Assembly (NCBI RefSeq): GCF_014191375.1
Contig: NZ_JACHWN010000009.1
Location: 62,001 to 126,000, forward strand
DNA from: Mesorhizobium sp. RMAD-H1
Lineage (GTDB): Bacteria; Pseudomonadota; Alphaproteobacteria; Rhizobiales; Rhizobiaceae
Length of the DNA stretch: 64,000 nucleotides
Reading direction: 5' to 3'
Part shown: positions 36,536 through 45,520 of the stretch, piece by piece
How positions within the stretch are numbered: position 1 is the stretch's first letter
Layout of the letters: each line of letters begins with the position of its first letter
Translations under genes and position numbers: made by a program
The notes under the pieces: generated by a model
What the model was told of the DNA's origin: nothing
Databases searched by the model: none
Seen by the model: the letters and a program-made list of their open reading frames with translations, nothing else

Positions 36536-37567
36536 TTGGCGGAACGGCAGACCGGAAGAACGAAGGCCGCGCATAGCGGCCGTCAGGCTGGAGATACAGC
36601 GCCTGGTAACGCATCGGGCGAAAGCCGGACCGACAGGCTGCGGACCCGCGCGGCATGGATGTACTATATCGAGCAGATGACGCAGAACGACATCGCCGAC
36701 GTGCTGGGCGTCGGGCGCGTGACGATCGTGCGGCTTCTCGCCGAGGCGCGGGCGCGCAACGAGGTCAAGATCTCCATCGACAGCAATCTTTCGAGCCTGA
36801 TCGGCCTGGAACGGCAGCTGGAAAAGGTCTTCGGGCTGGAGCGGGCGATCGTCGCGCCGCTCTCGGCGCCGGGAAACGACCCGATCAGCGCGATCGCCGC
36901 CGCCACAGGCAACTATCTCTCCGAAGTGATGCGGCACGGCATGCGGGTCGGCGTCGGCTGGGGACGCACGCTGTTCAATACCCTGTCCTTCATCAATGCG
37001 CGCTCGCTCAATAATTTCACGGTGATTTCGCTCCTGGGTGGCATCAGCCAGCCGCGGCGCTTCAATCCGGCGGAATTCGCCTGGCAGTTCGCCGAGATCT
37101 TCCAGGGGGAGGGCTATCTGATCCCGGCGCCGGCGCTCGTCGACAGCATCGAGACCAAGCGGGCGCTGATCGAGCGGTGCGGCCTCAAATACGTTTTCGA
37201 AATGGCCGAGAACCTTGACATGGTGTTGCTCAGCGTTGGCGGCATCGAAAGCGCCACCACCTCCTATCGCGTCGGCCATATCACCGAGGAGCAGCGGGAT
37301 TCGCTCGCTGCCAGAGGCGCGGTCGGCGATCTCCTCTACCATTTCTACGATATCGACGGGAAGCTGGTCGATCATCCCATCCAGGACGGCGTGATGTCGG
37401 TAAGTGTCGAAACGCTGCAGAAGGCGCCTGCACGGATATTGACCTCAGGCGGGCGGGAAAAGATCGCGGCGCTGCTCGGGGCAATGAAGCTGATCCGGCC
37501 GACCGTCTTCATCACCGATGAGGAAAGCGCGGCGAGCCTCCTGGAAAAGGTCGCGCCGGCAGGTTGA
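36536..37567 (+). CDS. SorC-family sugar-binding transcriptional regulator
   Basis: A 343-residue regulator probably controlling the PTS genes in response to a sugar phosphate. The TTG at 36536 follows CGAGGAGGAC, an excellent ribosome site. A polar N-terminal extension of about 35 residues precedes a helix-turn-helix (MTQNDIADVLGVGRVTIVRLLAEAR, shown in part). The C-terminal effector domain has GWGRTLF, ISLLGG and a late GDLLYHFYDIDG, as in SorC/DeoR-type sensors. It is monocistronic and converges with metI. Confidence 0.88.
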   Translation: MAERQTGRTKAAHSGRQAGDTAPGNASGESRTDRLRTRAAWMYYIEQMTQNDIADVLGVGRVTIVRLLAEARARNEVKISIDSNLSSLIGLERQLEKVFGLERAIVAPLSAPGNDPISAIAAATGNYLSEVMRHGMRVGVGWGRTLFNTLSFINARSLNNFTVISLLGGISQPRRFNPAEFAWQFAEIFQGEGYLIPAPALVDSIETKRALIERCGLKYVFEMAENLDMVLLSVGGIESATTSYRVGHITEEQRDSLAARGAVGDLLYHFYDIDGKLVDHPIQDGVMSVSVETLQKAPARILTSGGREKIAALLGAMKLIRPTVFITDEESAASLLEKVAPAG

Positions 37568-37583
37568 ACGGCTCCTGCCGGCG
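37554..37583. terminator. Hairpin between convergent SorC-regulator and metI genes
   Basis: A perfect 10-bp GC-rich inverted repeat (37554-37563 with 37574-37583) with a 10-base loop covers the regulator's last codons. It could serve both strands; no T-run. Confidence 0.55.
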
Positions 37584-37590
37584 AGCGGTA

Positions 37591-38256
37591 TCACCGCTTG
37601 ACGATGCGATGGTCGAGCCGCTCGACGAGGCGGTCGCCGAGCCACTGGACGACCGAGACGAGCACGATCAGGATGGCGACGACGGCGATCATGATCTCCG
37701 TCTCGAAACGCTGGTAGCCATAGCGGATCGCCAGATCGCCCAGCCCGCCGGCACCGATGGCGCCGGCCATGGCCGATGCGCCGACGAGCGTCACCAGCGT
37801 CACGGTGAAGCCTGCCACCAGGCTCGGCAGCGCCTCGGGAACAAGCACTTCACGCACGATTGTCCAGCGGGTCGCTCCCATCGAGCGAGCCGCTTCGATC
37901 AATCCCCTGTCGACATCGCGCAGCGAGACCTCGGCGATACGGGCATAATAGGGGGTGGCCGCGATGGAGAGCGGCACGATCGACGCCCATGTGCCGAGCG
38001 AGGTGCCGACGATGAAACGCGTCACCGGGATGAGAGCGACGAGCAGGATGATGAAGGGAACCGAGCGGAAGCCGTTGATGATCCAGCCCAGGCTGCGGTT
38101 TATCCAGAGATTCTCGGCCAGTCCGCCACGATCCGTGAGGATGAGGATCAGCGCCAGCGGCAGACCCGCGACAAGCGAGATCAGGCCGGAAAAGCCGGTC
38201 ATGATCATGGTTTCCCAGAAGGAGCGCCAGAGAAGATCAAGCATCGCCTGAGACAT
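37591..38256 (-). CDS. metI: Methionine ABC transporter permease
   Basis: Inner-membrane permease (221 aa) of the methionine importer. I choose the ATG at 38254-38256 with GGAGGT upstream; it overlaps metN by 20 bp. An ATG four codons later is possible. Five helices are visible, and the ATPase-contact loop EAARSMGATRWTIVREVLVPEALP is typical. GAIGAGGLGDLAIRYGYQRF near the end is conserved in MetI. Confidence 0.92.
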   Translation of the reverse strand: MSQAMLDLLWRSFWETMIMTGFSGLISLVAGLPLALILILTDRGGLAENLWINRSLGWIINGFRSVPFIILLVALIPVTRFIVGTSLGTWASIVPLSIAATPYYARIAEVSLRDVDRGLIEAARSMGATRWTIVREVLVPEALPSLVAGFTVTLVTLVGASAMAGAIGAGGLGDLAIRYGYQRFETEIMIAVVAILIVLVSVVQWLGDRLVERLDHRIVKR

Positions 38257-39337
38257 AGCCCAGCACCTCCACATGGTCCGCATTGGCGTTGAGATATTGG
38301 ATGGCCTTGCCCAGGGCCACCTTGTCGCGGGCCGGAATACCGAGGAACAAGGTGCCGACCGGCTCGTCCTGCACGGTATCCATGCCACCATGGAGGAGCC
38401 GCGCGCCGATGCCGGCCGCCTCGGTCAATCCGGCAAAGATCGGGCGCCGTGCCGCCTCGCCCGAAAGCCGGACCTTGACCACCGCGTCGTCCCCCGCCGC
38501 CGGATCGAGCCGTTCGCGCAGCACCGGCGGCAGTTCCGGGATCAAGACCTGCAGCATGCTCTTGGTGGTGTCGGCAGCGGGGTTGGCGAATACCTGCCAG
38601 ACCGGCCCTTCCTCGACGATCCGGCCGCGATCGAGCACGATCACGCGATCGGCGACCCGCCGGATCACCTCCATCTCGTGGGTGATCAGCAGGATGGTCA
38701 AGCCCAGTTGCCGATTGATGTCTTTCAGAAGCTCCAGAATGGACCGGGTGGTTTCCGGGTCGAGCGCCGAGGTTGCCTCATCCGAGAGGAGCAGGGAGGG
38801 CTTTGCCGCGAGCGCGCGGGCAATGCCGACACGCTGCTTCTGGCCGCCGGAAAGCTGTGCGGGATAGTTCTTCGCCTTGTCGGAAAGACCGACGAGCTCA
38901 AGCAGTTCCGCCACACGCTTCTTGCGCGCGGCGCGCGGCTGTCCCTCGATCTTGAGCGGCAGGGCGATATTGTCTTCCACCGTCTTGGCGGAGAGCAGAT
39001 TGAAGTGCTGGAAGATCATGCCGATGCGGCGGCGCACCGGCTGCAGGCGGCGTTCGTCAAGCGCGGTGATCTCCACGCCCTCCACCTGAACGGAGCCGGA
39101 ATCCGGGCGCTCCAGCCCGTTGAGGCAGCGGATCAGGGTGGACTTTCCCGCGCCGCTGCGGCCGATGATGCCGAGAATCTCGCCGCGCATCACGCTCAGC
39201 GAGACCGAATCGATCGCCGGCGTCGCGCCGAAGGAACGCCGCACATCGGTCAGCTTGACGACGATATCGCCGGGCGCCGCCTGTGGCTGCGCCTTCGCGA
39301 CGGCGTGCGCGGGAATATTGATTGCCTGGGTATTCAC
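38237..39337 (-). CDS. metN: Methionine ABC transporter ATP-binding protein
   Basis: ATPase of 366 aa. Walker A is GRSGAGKST, the signature is LSGGQKQRVGIARAL, Walker B is LLLSDEATSALD, and the switch histidine is in LLITHEM. The C-terminal 100 residues form a NIL regulatory domain that binds methionine and inhibits transport in related proteins. GAGGCAAG precedes the ATG. It follows metQ by 123 bp and overlaps metI. Confidence 0.95.
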   Translation of the reverse strand: MNTQAINIPAHAVAKAQPQAAPGDIVVKLTDVRRSFGATPAIDSVSLSVMRGEILGIIGRSGAGKSTLIRCLNGLERPDSGSVQVEGVEITALDERRLQPVRRRIGMIFQHFNLLSAKTVEDNIALPLKIEGQPRAARKKRVAELLELVGLSDKAKNYPAQLSGGQKQRVGIARALAAKPSLLLSDEATSALDPETTRSILELLKDINRQLGLTILLITHEMEVIRRVADRVIVLDRGRIVEEGPVWQVFANPAADTTKSMLQVLIPELPPVLRERLDPAAGDDAVVKVRLSGEAARRPIFAGLTEAAGIGARLLHGGMDTVQDEPVGTLFLGIPARDKVALGKAIQYLNANADHVEVLGYVSGDA

Positions 39338-39460
39338 ATCTTGCCTCGAACTTCGTCGGATGGCGCGTTATTTTGGCGCGCCATTTAAGCACAAACGGTC
39401 CGGATAGGGGATATCCGAACCGCGTGGCTTGGAGCTGGCTGTGCCTGTCGGCGCTTTATC

Positions 39461-40297
39461 TCACCAGGCCGGGATCGCCGTGCCCTTGTAGACTTCGAGC
39501 AGCTTGTCCTTCACCGCGTCGTTCTGGAAAGCGGCGACGAGCGTCTTCACCCAGGGCGCGTCCTTATCCTCGGTGCGGATCGCGATGAAGTTGTTGTAGG
39601 GGTTATTTTCCTTCGATTCACGCGCGATCACGTCCTTCACCGGGTCGAGACCGGCCTTCAGCGCCCAGTCATTGTTGACGACGGCGGCATCGAGATCATC
39701 GATGGAGCGCCCGACGACGCCAGCGTCGAGTTCCTTGATCTCCAGGTTCTTCGGATTTTCGACAATGTCGATCGGCGTCGCCAGGATGCCCGCATCGTCC
39801 TTGAGCTTGATCAGGCCCTGGGATTCGAGCACGCGAAGAGCGCGGCCTTCGTTGGAGGGATCGTTCGGCACGCCGATCGCGGCGCCGTCCTTCAGTTCGC
39901 TCAGATTCTTGACCTTGCGTGAATAGACGCCGATCGGGAAGACGGCGGTATAGCCGGCCGGCTCGATCTTGTAGCCATGCTGCTCGATCTGCGCATCGAG
40001 ATAGGGCTTGTGCTGGAAAGCGTTGGCATCGATTTCCTTGCGCTCGAGCGCCTCGTTCGGCTGGGTGTAGTCGGAGAAGGTGACGGTCTCGATCTTCAGC
40101 CCGTTCTTGGCTGCCTGTTCGGCAACGACCTTCCAGATCTCCTCGTCCTGGCCGCCCATGATGCCGACCTTGATCGTCTTGTCCTGGGCGATGCCCGATG
40201 CCGGAGCGGCAAATCCGACGGTAAGCGCAATGGCCGAGAACAGCAGGGCCTTCAGGCCGGCACGGCGTGCCGGCGACTTGGGAGAGGAGAGCGTCAT
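39461..40297 (-). CDS. metQ: Methionine-binding periplasmic protein (NlpA/MetQ family)
   Basis: Substrate-binding protein of 278 aa. The ATG at 40295-40297 follows AAGGAAAC. The signal peptide (LLFSAIALTVGFAAPASG) has no lipobox cysteine, so it should be free in the periplasm rather than a lipoprotein as in E. coli. Family motifs are FSDYTQPNEALERKEIDANAFQH, SKGAAIGVPNDPSNEGRAL-like and the closing AFQNDAVKDKLLEVYKG. It is first in metQNI. Confidence 0.92.
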   Translation of the reverse strand: MTLSSPKSPARRAGLKALLFSAIALTVGFAAPASGIAQDKTIKVGIMGGQDEEIWKVVAEQAAKNGLKIETVTFSDYTQPNEALERKEIDANAFQHKPYLDAQIEQHGYKIEPAGYTAVFPIGVYSRKVKNLSELKDGAAIGVPNDPSNEGRALRVLESQGLIKLKDDAGILATPIDIVENPKNLEIKELDAGVVGRSIDDLDAAVVNNDWALKAGLDPVKDVIARESKENNPYNNFIAIRTEDKDAPWVKTLVAAFQNDAVKDKLLEVYKGTAIPAW

Positions 40298-40503
40298 TTC
40301 TTGTTTCCTTGGATTCCCGGTTTCAAATCGCACAGGCGGGGCAATCCGTTGCTCCCACCTTTTATGGGCTTCATAATTTCTGCGAGCCCAAAGATAAACA
40401 AGAAATATTATTCCGTTTGTGCGGCGGGCGCGGTACAGGATTTCCAGATGATCGCGATGGCGGAAATCCGCTTCTCAATGAGAGGGATATGCAATGTCCG
40501 TCG

Positions 40504-42099
40504 TCAGGAACGGCCGAGGATCATATCCGCCGCTTTCTCCGCGATCATCAGCGTCGGCGAATTGGTGTTGCCCGAGGTGATGGTCGGCATGATCGAGGCG
40601 TCGGCGACGCGCAGGCCTTCAATGCCGTTGACGCGCAATTGCGGATCGACCACCGCATCGGGATCGACGCCCATGCGGCAGGTGCCGACGGGATGGAAGA
40701 TCGTCGTGCCGATTTCGCCCGCGGCTTTCATCAGTTCTTCCTCGGTCCGGTATTGCGGCCCTGGCTTGAACTCCTCCGGCGCATATTTTTTCAACGGCTC
40801 CTGCGCGACGATGCGGCGCGTCAGCCGGATGGCATCGGCAGCGACAAGGCGGTCGCTTTGGGTGGCGAGGTAGTTCGGGCGGATCGCCGGCTGCACCCGG
40901 TGGTCGGGATTGCGGATATGGATTGAACCGCGGCTGTCCGGGCGCAGATTGCAGACGCTGGCGGTGAAGGCGGGGAACGGATGCACGTTCTCGCCGAATT
41001 TTTCCAGGCTCAGCGGCTGGACGTGATATTGCAGGTTGGGCGTCTCGAAGGAGGGATCGGAGCGGGTGAAGATGCCGAGCTGGCTCGGCGCCATCGACAT
41101 CGGGCCGGACTGGCTGATGAGATATTCGAGCGCAATCGCCGCCTTGCCCAACAGCCGGTTCGCCTGCTCGTTCAGGGTGCGGATGCCCGTGACCTTATAG
41201 GCACAGCGCAATTGCAAATGGTCCTGAAGATTTTCGCCGATGTCCCTGCGCTCCAGAACGAGCGGTATCCCGGCCTCGCGCAGGACATCGCCGCGGCCGA
41301 TGCCTGATAGCTCCAGAATGTGCGGCGACCCCACCGCGCCGGCGCAGAGGATGATCTCACGCCGCGCCTTGACGCTACGCATACCGGCCTTCTGGTCGAA
41401 TTCGACGCCGGTCGCCTTGAGCCCATCGAGAAGCAGGCGGCGGACATGCGCGCCCGTCATGACCGTTAGATTGCGTCTGCCGAGGACAGGGCGCAGGAAG
41501 GCCTTTGCCGTGTTCCAGCGGATGCCGCGCTTCTGATTGACCTTGAAATAGGAGGAGCCTTCATTGTCGCCACGGTTGAAGTCGTCGGTGCGTGGAATGC
41601 CTGCTGCCTCAGCCGCGTCGCGGAAGGCATCGAGAATATCCCAGTGAAGCCTCGCATTTTCGACGCGCCATTCGCCACCCACGCCATGCATTTCGTCGGG
41701 GCCGGCGTAATAATCCTCGGATTTCTTGAAATAGGGCAGGACATCGTCCCAGCCCCAGCCGGTGCAGCCCGCCTGCCGCCACAGATCGTAATCGCGCGCC
41801 TGGCCGCGCATATAGATCATGCCGTTGATCGAGGAGCAGCCGCCCAGCACCTTGCCACGGGGATAGCCGAGGGCGCGGCCGTTCAGTCCCGGCTCGGGAT
41901 CGGTGGTGAAGCACCAGTCGGTGCGCGGATTGCCGATGCAGTAGAGATAGCCGACGGGGATATGCACCCAGGCATAGTTGTCCTTGGCGCCGGCCTCCAG
42001 CAGCAGGACGGAGATGTTGGGGTCGGCGGAGAGACGGTTGGCGAGCGCGCAGCCCGCGGTGCCGGCACCGACGATGACGTAATCGTAAGTATCGGGCAT
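40504..42099 (-). CDS. GMC-family FAD oxidoreductase (choline dehydrogenase-like)
   Basis: FAD-dependent alcohol dehydrogenase/oxidase of 531 aa. The ATG at 42097-42099 gives MPDTYDYVIVGAGTAGCALANRL; a longer frame runs into livM. The GMC signature 1 region reads GGCSSINGMIYMRGQARDYD (about 82-101) and signature 2 GAVGSPHILELSGIG. The C-terminal HPVGTCRMG carries the catalytic histidine, and NTNSPTLMIAEKAA closes the flavin fold. It begins 2 bp after livM, so it is the last gene of the ABC importer operon and probably oxidises an alcohol that the importer brings in. Choline, PEG or other alcohols are all possible. Confidence 0.88.
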   Translation of the reverse strand: MPDTYDYVIVGAGTAGCALANRLSADPNISVLLLEAGAKDNYAWVHIPVGYLYCIGNPRTDWCFTTDPEPGLNGRALGYPRGKVLGGCSSINGMIYMRGQARDYDLWRQAGCTGWGWDDVLPYFKKSEDYYAGPDEMHGVGGEWRVENARLHWDILDAFRDAAEAAGIPRTDDFNRGDNEGSSYFKVNQKRGIRWNTAKAFLRPVLGRRNLTVMTGAHVRRLLLDGLKATGVEFDQKAGMRSVKARREIILCAGAVGSPHILELSGIGRGDVLREAGIPLVLERRDIGENLQDHLQLRCAYKVTGIRTLNEQANRLLGKAAIALEYLISQSGPMSMAPSQLGIFTRSDPSFETPNLQYHVQPLSLEKFGENVHPFPAFTASVCNLRPDSRGSIHIRNPDHRVQPAIRPNYLATQSDRLVAADAIRLTRRIVAQEPLKKYAPEEFKPGPQYRTEEELMKAAGEIGTTIFHPVGTCRMGVDPDAVVDPQLRVNGIEGLRVADASIMPTITSGNTNSPTLMIAEKAADMILGRS

Positions 42100-42101
42100 G
42101 A

Positions 42102-43094
42102 TCAGTCGCGTCTCGCCATCAGCTTGCGGCCCAACCTCGATGCATAGAGCTCGCCGACGATGCCGCGGCGGAACACAAGCACGCAGATCATGAAAATCGC
42201 GCCGGTGACGATCGTGACCGGAAAATCCGAGGTCGCGAGATAGTTCTGCAGCGTGACGACCAGCGCCGCACCGACGATCGGGCCGATGAGCGTGCCGATG
42301 CCGCCGAGAAGCGTCATCAGGATGACCTCGCCGGACATCTGCCAAGTCACGTCGGTCAGGGTGGCGAACTGGAAGACCAGCGCCTTCGTGGCGCCCGCAA
42401 GCCCGGCGAGGGCGGCCGACATGACGAAGGCGGCGAGCTTGTACTTGCCGACGGAATAGCCGAGCGAGATGGCGCGGGCTTCATTCTCGCGCACGGATTT
42501 CAGGATCATGCCGAAAGGCGAGTTGATGATGCGCCAGATGGCGAAGACCCCGAGCAGGAAGATGCCGAGCACCATGTAATACATGTTGATCGGCACGTTG
42601 AGATCGATGAGGCCGAAGAGATGGCCGCGCGGAACGCCCTGGATGCCGTCCTCGCCCTTGGTGAAATCGGATTGCAGGCAGAAGAAATAGAACATCTGCG
42701 CCAGCGCCAGCGTCACCATGGCGAAATAGATGCCCTGGCGGCGGATGGCGAGGAAACCGATGACGAGGCCGAGGGCCGCTGCCCCGAAAACGCCGATCAG
42801 GATGCCGATCTCGGGCGTCAGTCCCCATTCCTTGACGGCATGGGCGGTGAAATAGGCAGCACCACCGAAGAAGGCGGCATGGCCGAAGGAGAGAAGCCCG
42901 GTATAGCCGAGGAGCAGGTTGAAGGCGCAGGCGAAGAGCGCGAAGCACAGCACCTTCATGATGAAGATCGGATAGAAGAAGAAGGGGGCGGCAACGAGTG
43001 CCGCGACCGCGATGAGGATCAGCGCGATCTGCAAGGTGCCCGCGCCGGATTTTCCTTCCTGTCGTGCCAGTGATGTCAGCGTGGTCTCGGCCAT
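42102..43094 (-). CDS. livM: Branched-chain amino acid-type ABC transporter permease (LivM)
   Basis: Second membrane subunit, 330 aa, with about nine or ten helices. LLGYTGLLSFGHAAFFGGAAY and RENEARAISLGYSVGKYKLAAF are the conserved LivM segments, the latter contacting the ATPase. A C-terminal GGIGTLIGPIVGAA is also typical. It starts 1 bp after livH. Confidence 0.93.
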   Translation of the reverse strand: MAETTLTSLARQEGKSGAGTLQIALILIAVAALVAAPFFFYPIFIMKVLCFALFACAFNLLLGYTGLLSFGHAAFFGGAAYFTAHAVKEWGLTPEIGILIGVFGAAALGLVIGFLAIRRQGIYFAMVTLALAQMFYFFCLQSDFTKGEDGIQGVPRGHLFGLIDLNVPINMYYMVLGIFLLGVFAIWRIINSPFGMILKSVRENEARAISLGYSVGKYKLAAFVMSAALAGLAGATKALVFQFATLTDVTWQMSGEVILMTLLGGIGTLIGPIVGAALVVTLQNYLATSDFPVTIVTGAIFMICVLVFRRGIVGELYASRLGRKLMARRD

Positions 43095-43095
43095 G

Positions 43096-43992
43096 TCACG
43101 CCTCCTTTCCGAACAGTCCGGCTGGACGCAGCAGGAGCACGATTGCCATGATGACGAAGATCACGATGTTGGACGCCTCGGGATAGAAGACCTTGGTCAG
43201 CCCTTCGCAGAGGCCGAGCAGATAGCCGGTGACGATGGCGCCGAGGATGGAGCCCATGCCGCCGACGACAACCACGGCGAAGACGACGATGATGATGTTG
43301 GAGCCCATGAGCGGACTGACCTGATAGATCGGCGCGGCCATGACGCCGGCAAGTCCGGCGAGTGCCGCGCCAAGCCCATAGGTGAAGGTCAGGAGCAGCG
43401 GCACGTTGATGCCGAAGGCCTTGACCAGCGTGGGGTTTTCCGTGGCAGCGCGCAGATAGGCGCCGAGCCTGGTCTTCTCGATCAGGAGCCAGGTTCCCAG
43501 ACAGACGATGAGCGAGGCGACGACCACCCAGGCGCGGTAATTGGGCAGGAACATGAAGCCGAGGTTCTGTCCGCCGGCAAGCGAGGAGGGTACCGCGTAG
43601 GGCTGCCCGGCCGCGCCGTAATAATAGCGGAAGGTGCCCTCTATCACGAGCGCCAGGCCGAAGGTGAAGAGCAGGCCGTAGAGCGGATCGAGATTGTAGA
43701 GGCGCGACAATGCCACCCGTTCGATCACCGCTCCGCCAAGCCCGATGATGAGCGGGGCGAGGACCAGCGCCGGCCAGTAGCCGATGCCGAGCTGCGTCAG
43801 GAGCAGATAACCGACAAAAGCGCCCAGCATATATTGCGCGCCATGGGCGAAATTGATGACGCGCAGGAGGCCGAAAATGATGGCGAGGCCGAGGCTCAGC
43901 ATGGCATAGAAAGAGCCGTTGATGAGGCCGACCAGCAATTGGCCGAGCAGGGCCTGGACGGGTATTCCGAAAATCATGGTCATGACCGTCAC
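43096..43992 (-). CDS. livH: Branched-chain amino acid-type ABC transporter permease (LivH)
   Basis: First membrane subunit, up to 298 aa. The GTG at 43990-43992 overlaps the livF stop by 4 bp (GTGA). ATGs at 43983 and 43977 are alternative starts, and the GGGAG site suits 43983 best. NGSFYAMLSLGLAIIFGLLRVINFAHG is the family N-terminus (shown in part elsewhere); GMGSILGAIVTGYLLG is near the end. Confidence 0.92.
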   Translation of the reverse strand: MTVMTMIFGIPVQALLGQLLVGLINGSFYAMLSLGLAIIFGLLRVINFAHGAQYMLGAFVGYLLLTQLGIGYWPALVLAPLIIGLGGAVIERVALSRLYNLDPLYGLLFTFGLALVIEGTFRYYYGAAGQPYAVPSSLAGGQNLGFMFLPNYRAWVVVASLIVCLGTWLLIEKTRLGAYLRAATENPTLVKAFGINVPLLLTFTYGLGAALAGLAGVMAAPIYQVSPLMGSNIIIVVFAVVVVGGMGSILGAIVTGYLLGLCEGLTKVFYPEASNIVIFVIMAIVLLLRPAGLFGKEA

Positions 43993-44699
43993 ACTCCCAG
44001 TGCTTCGTTGAGCATCGTCATGCGCTGCGGCAGCTCCGCAACCTCGAAGCTTTCCGTCACATGGCCGTGCTCCATGACGTAGAAACGGTCGGCGACTTTG
44101 GCCGCGAAGCGGAAATTCTGCTCGACGAGCAGCACGGTGATGCCGCGTTTTTTGAGCGTCACCAGCACTTCGCCGATGCGCTGGACGATGACGGGCGCCA
44201 GCCCTTCCGTCGGCTCATCGAGCAGCATCAGCTTGACGCCGGTGCGCAGGATGCGGGCGATGGCCAGCATCTGCTGCTCGCCGCCGGAAAGCTTCGTGCC
44301 GGGGCTGTTGCGCCGCTCCTTCAGATTGGGAAAGAGCTCGAAAATCTCGTCGACCGACATGCCGTCCCGGGCGACGGCAGGCGGCAGAAGCAGGTTCTCC
44401 TCGACGCTGAGGCTGGCGAAGATGCCGCGTTCCTCCGGCACGAAACCGATGCCCGTGTGGGCGGTTCTGTGCAGAGGAAGGCGCATCAGGTCGTGGCCGT
44501 CGAAGGTGATGGAGCCGGTACGCTTGCGGATGATGCCCATGATGGCGCGCAGCGTCGTCGTCTTGCCGACGCCGTTGCGGCCGAGCAGCGTCACGGTTTC
44601 TCCCTGATGGATATCAAGGTTGACGCCGTGCAGGGCATGGCTCTCGCCATACCAGGCATTGAGATCGCGAACGGCGAGCAACGGCTTTCCCTTATTCAT
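43989..44699 (-). CDS. livF: Branched-chain amino acid-type ABC transporter ATPase (LivF)
   Basis: ATP-binding subunit of 236 aa. The ATG at 44697-44699 overlaps the livG end by 8 bp, with GGGGACAGAG upstream. Walker A is GRNGVGKTT, the signature LSGGEQQMLAIAR, Walker B LMLLDEPTEGLAP. FVPEERGIFASLSVEENL is the LivF Q-loop region. Confidence 0.94.
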   Translation of the reverse strand: MNKGKPLLAVRDLNAWYGESHALHGVNLDIHQGETVTLLGRNGVGKTTTLRAIMGIIRKRTGSITFDGHDLMRLPLHRTAHTGIGFVPEERGIFASLSVEENLLLPPAVARDGMSVDEIFELFPNLKERRNSPGTKLSGGEQQMLAIARILRTGVKLMLLDEPTEGLAPVIVQRIGEVLVTLKKRGITVLLVEQNFRFAAKVADRFYVMEHGHVTESFEVAELPQRMTMLNEALGV

Positions 44700-45507
44700 G
44701 CTCTGTCCCCATGTAAGCGATGCGGACACGCTCGTCCTGACTGACAGTGCGGTAGTCACCAGAGGCGAGAATTTCGCCGCGCTGAAGGACGGTGACGTGA
44801 TCGCATATGTCGGCGACCACCCTGAGATTATGCTCCACCATCAGCACCGCGCGGTCTCTCGCCACCCGGCTGATGAGACGGGCGACATTGCCGACATCCT
44901 CATGGCCCATGCCCGCCATCGGCTCATCGAGAAGCAGCACCTTGGGGTCAAGCGCCAGCGTCGTGGCGATTTCGAGCACGCGCTTGCGCCCATAGGAGAG
45001 ATCCGCAGCGAGCGCGTTGGGCACGTCCTGCAGTCCCACCTGCTCGAGAAGCTGCATCGCGCGTTCATTGAGCTCATCGAGCGCGGCCATCGATCGCCAG
45101 AACTGGATGGCAAGCCCGTTCGGCCGCTGCAGGGCGACACGAACGTTCTCAAGCACGGTCAGATGCGGGAAGATCGCCGAAATCTGAAAGGATCGGACGA
45201 GCCCCATCCGCGCGACCCTGGCGGGCGGCGTCCTGGTGATGTTCTCGCCGAGAAGCGTAATGGTGCCGCTGGTCGGCTGCAGGAATTTGGTGAGCAGGTT
45301 GAAGACCGTGGTCTTGCCTGCGCCGTTCGGGCCGATGAGCGCGTGCACTTGGGCGTGGTGCACGTCGAGATCGACATTGTTGACGGCGTTGAAGCCGCCA
45401 AAATCCTTGCGCAGGCCGCGGGCGGAAAGAACCACCCGCGCACCTTCGCGACCAGGACGCGGCGGAGCGCTTGTGCTCGCCGCGCCTGTCATGGCTGCTG
45501 CCGTCAT
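44692..45507 (-). CDS. livG: Branched-chain amino acid-type ABC transporter ATPase (LivG)
   Basis: ATP-binding subunit of about 271 aa from the ATG at 45505-45507, with AAAAGGG upstream; a GTG two codons earlier is the alternative. Walker A is GPNGAGKTT, the signature region DLSYGRKRVLEIA, Walker B VLLLDEPMAGMG. A 20-residue Ala/Ser/Arg-rich N-terminal extension precedes the domain. It is the first gene after the binding protein, 13 bp away. Confidence 0.93.
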   Translation of the reverse strand: MTAAAMTGAASTSAPPRPGREGARVVLSARGLRKDFGGFNAVNNVDLDVHHAQVHALIGPNGAGKTTVFNLLTKFLQPTSGTITLLGENITRTPPARVARMGLVRSFQISAIFPHLTVLENVRVALQRPNGLAIQFWRSMAALDELNERAMQLLEQVGLQDVPNALAADLSYGRKRVLEIATTLALDPKVLLLDEPMAGMGHEDVGNVARLISRVARDRAVLMVEHNLRVVADICDHVTVLQRGEILASGDYRTVSQDERVRIAYMGTEHE

Positions 45508-45520
45508 GGCCACGGCCCTT

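Noticed and set aside
40298-40503. Possible SAM riboswitch before metQ
   Set aside because: I found only a simple 8-bp stem at 40438-40469 and no recognisable riboswitch core.
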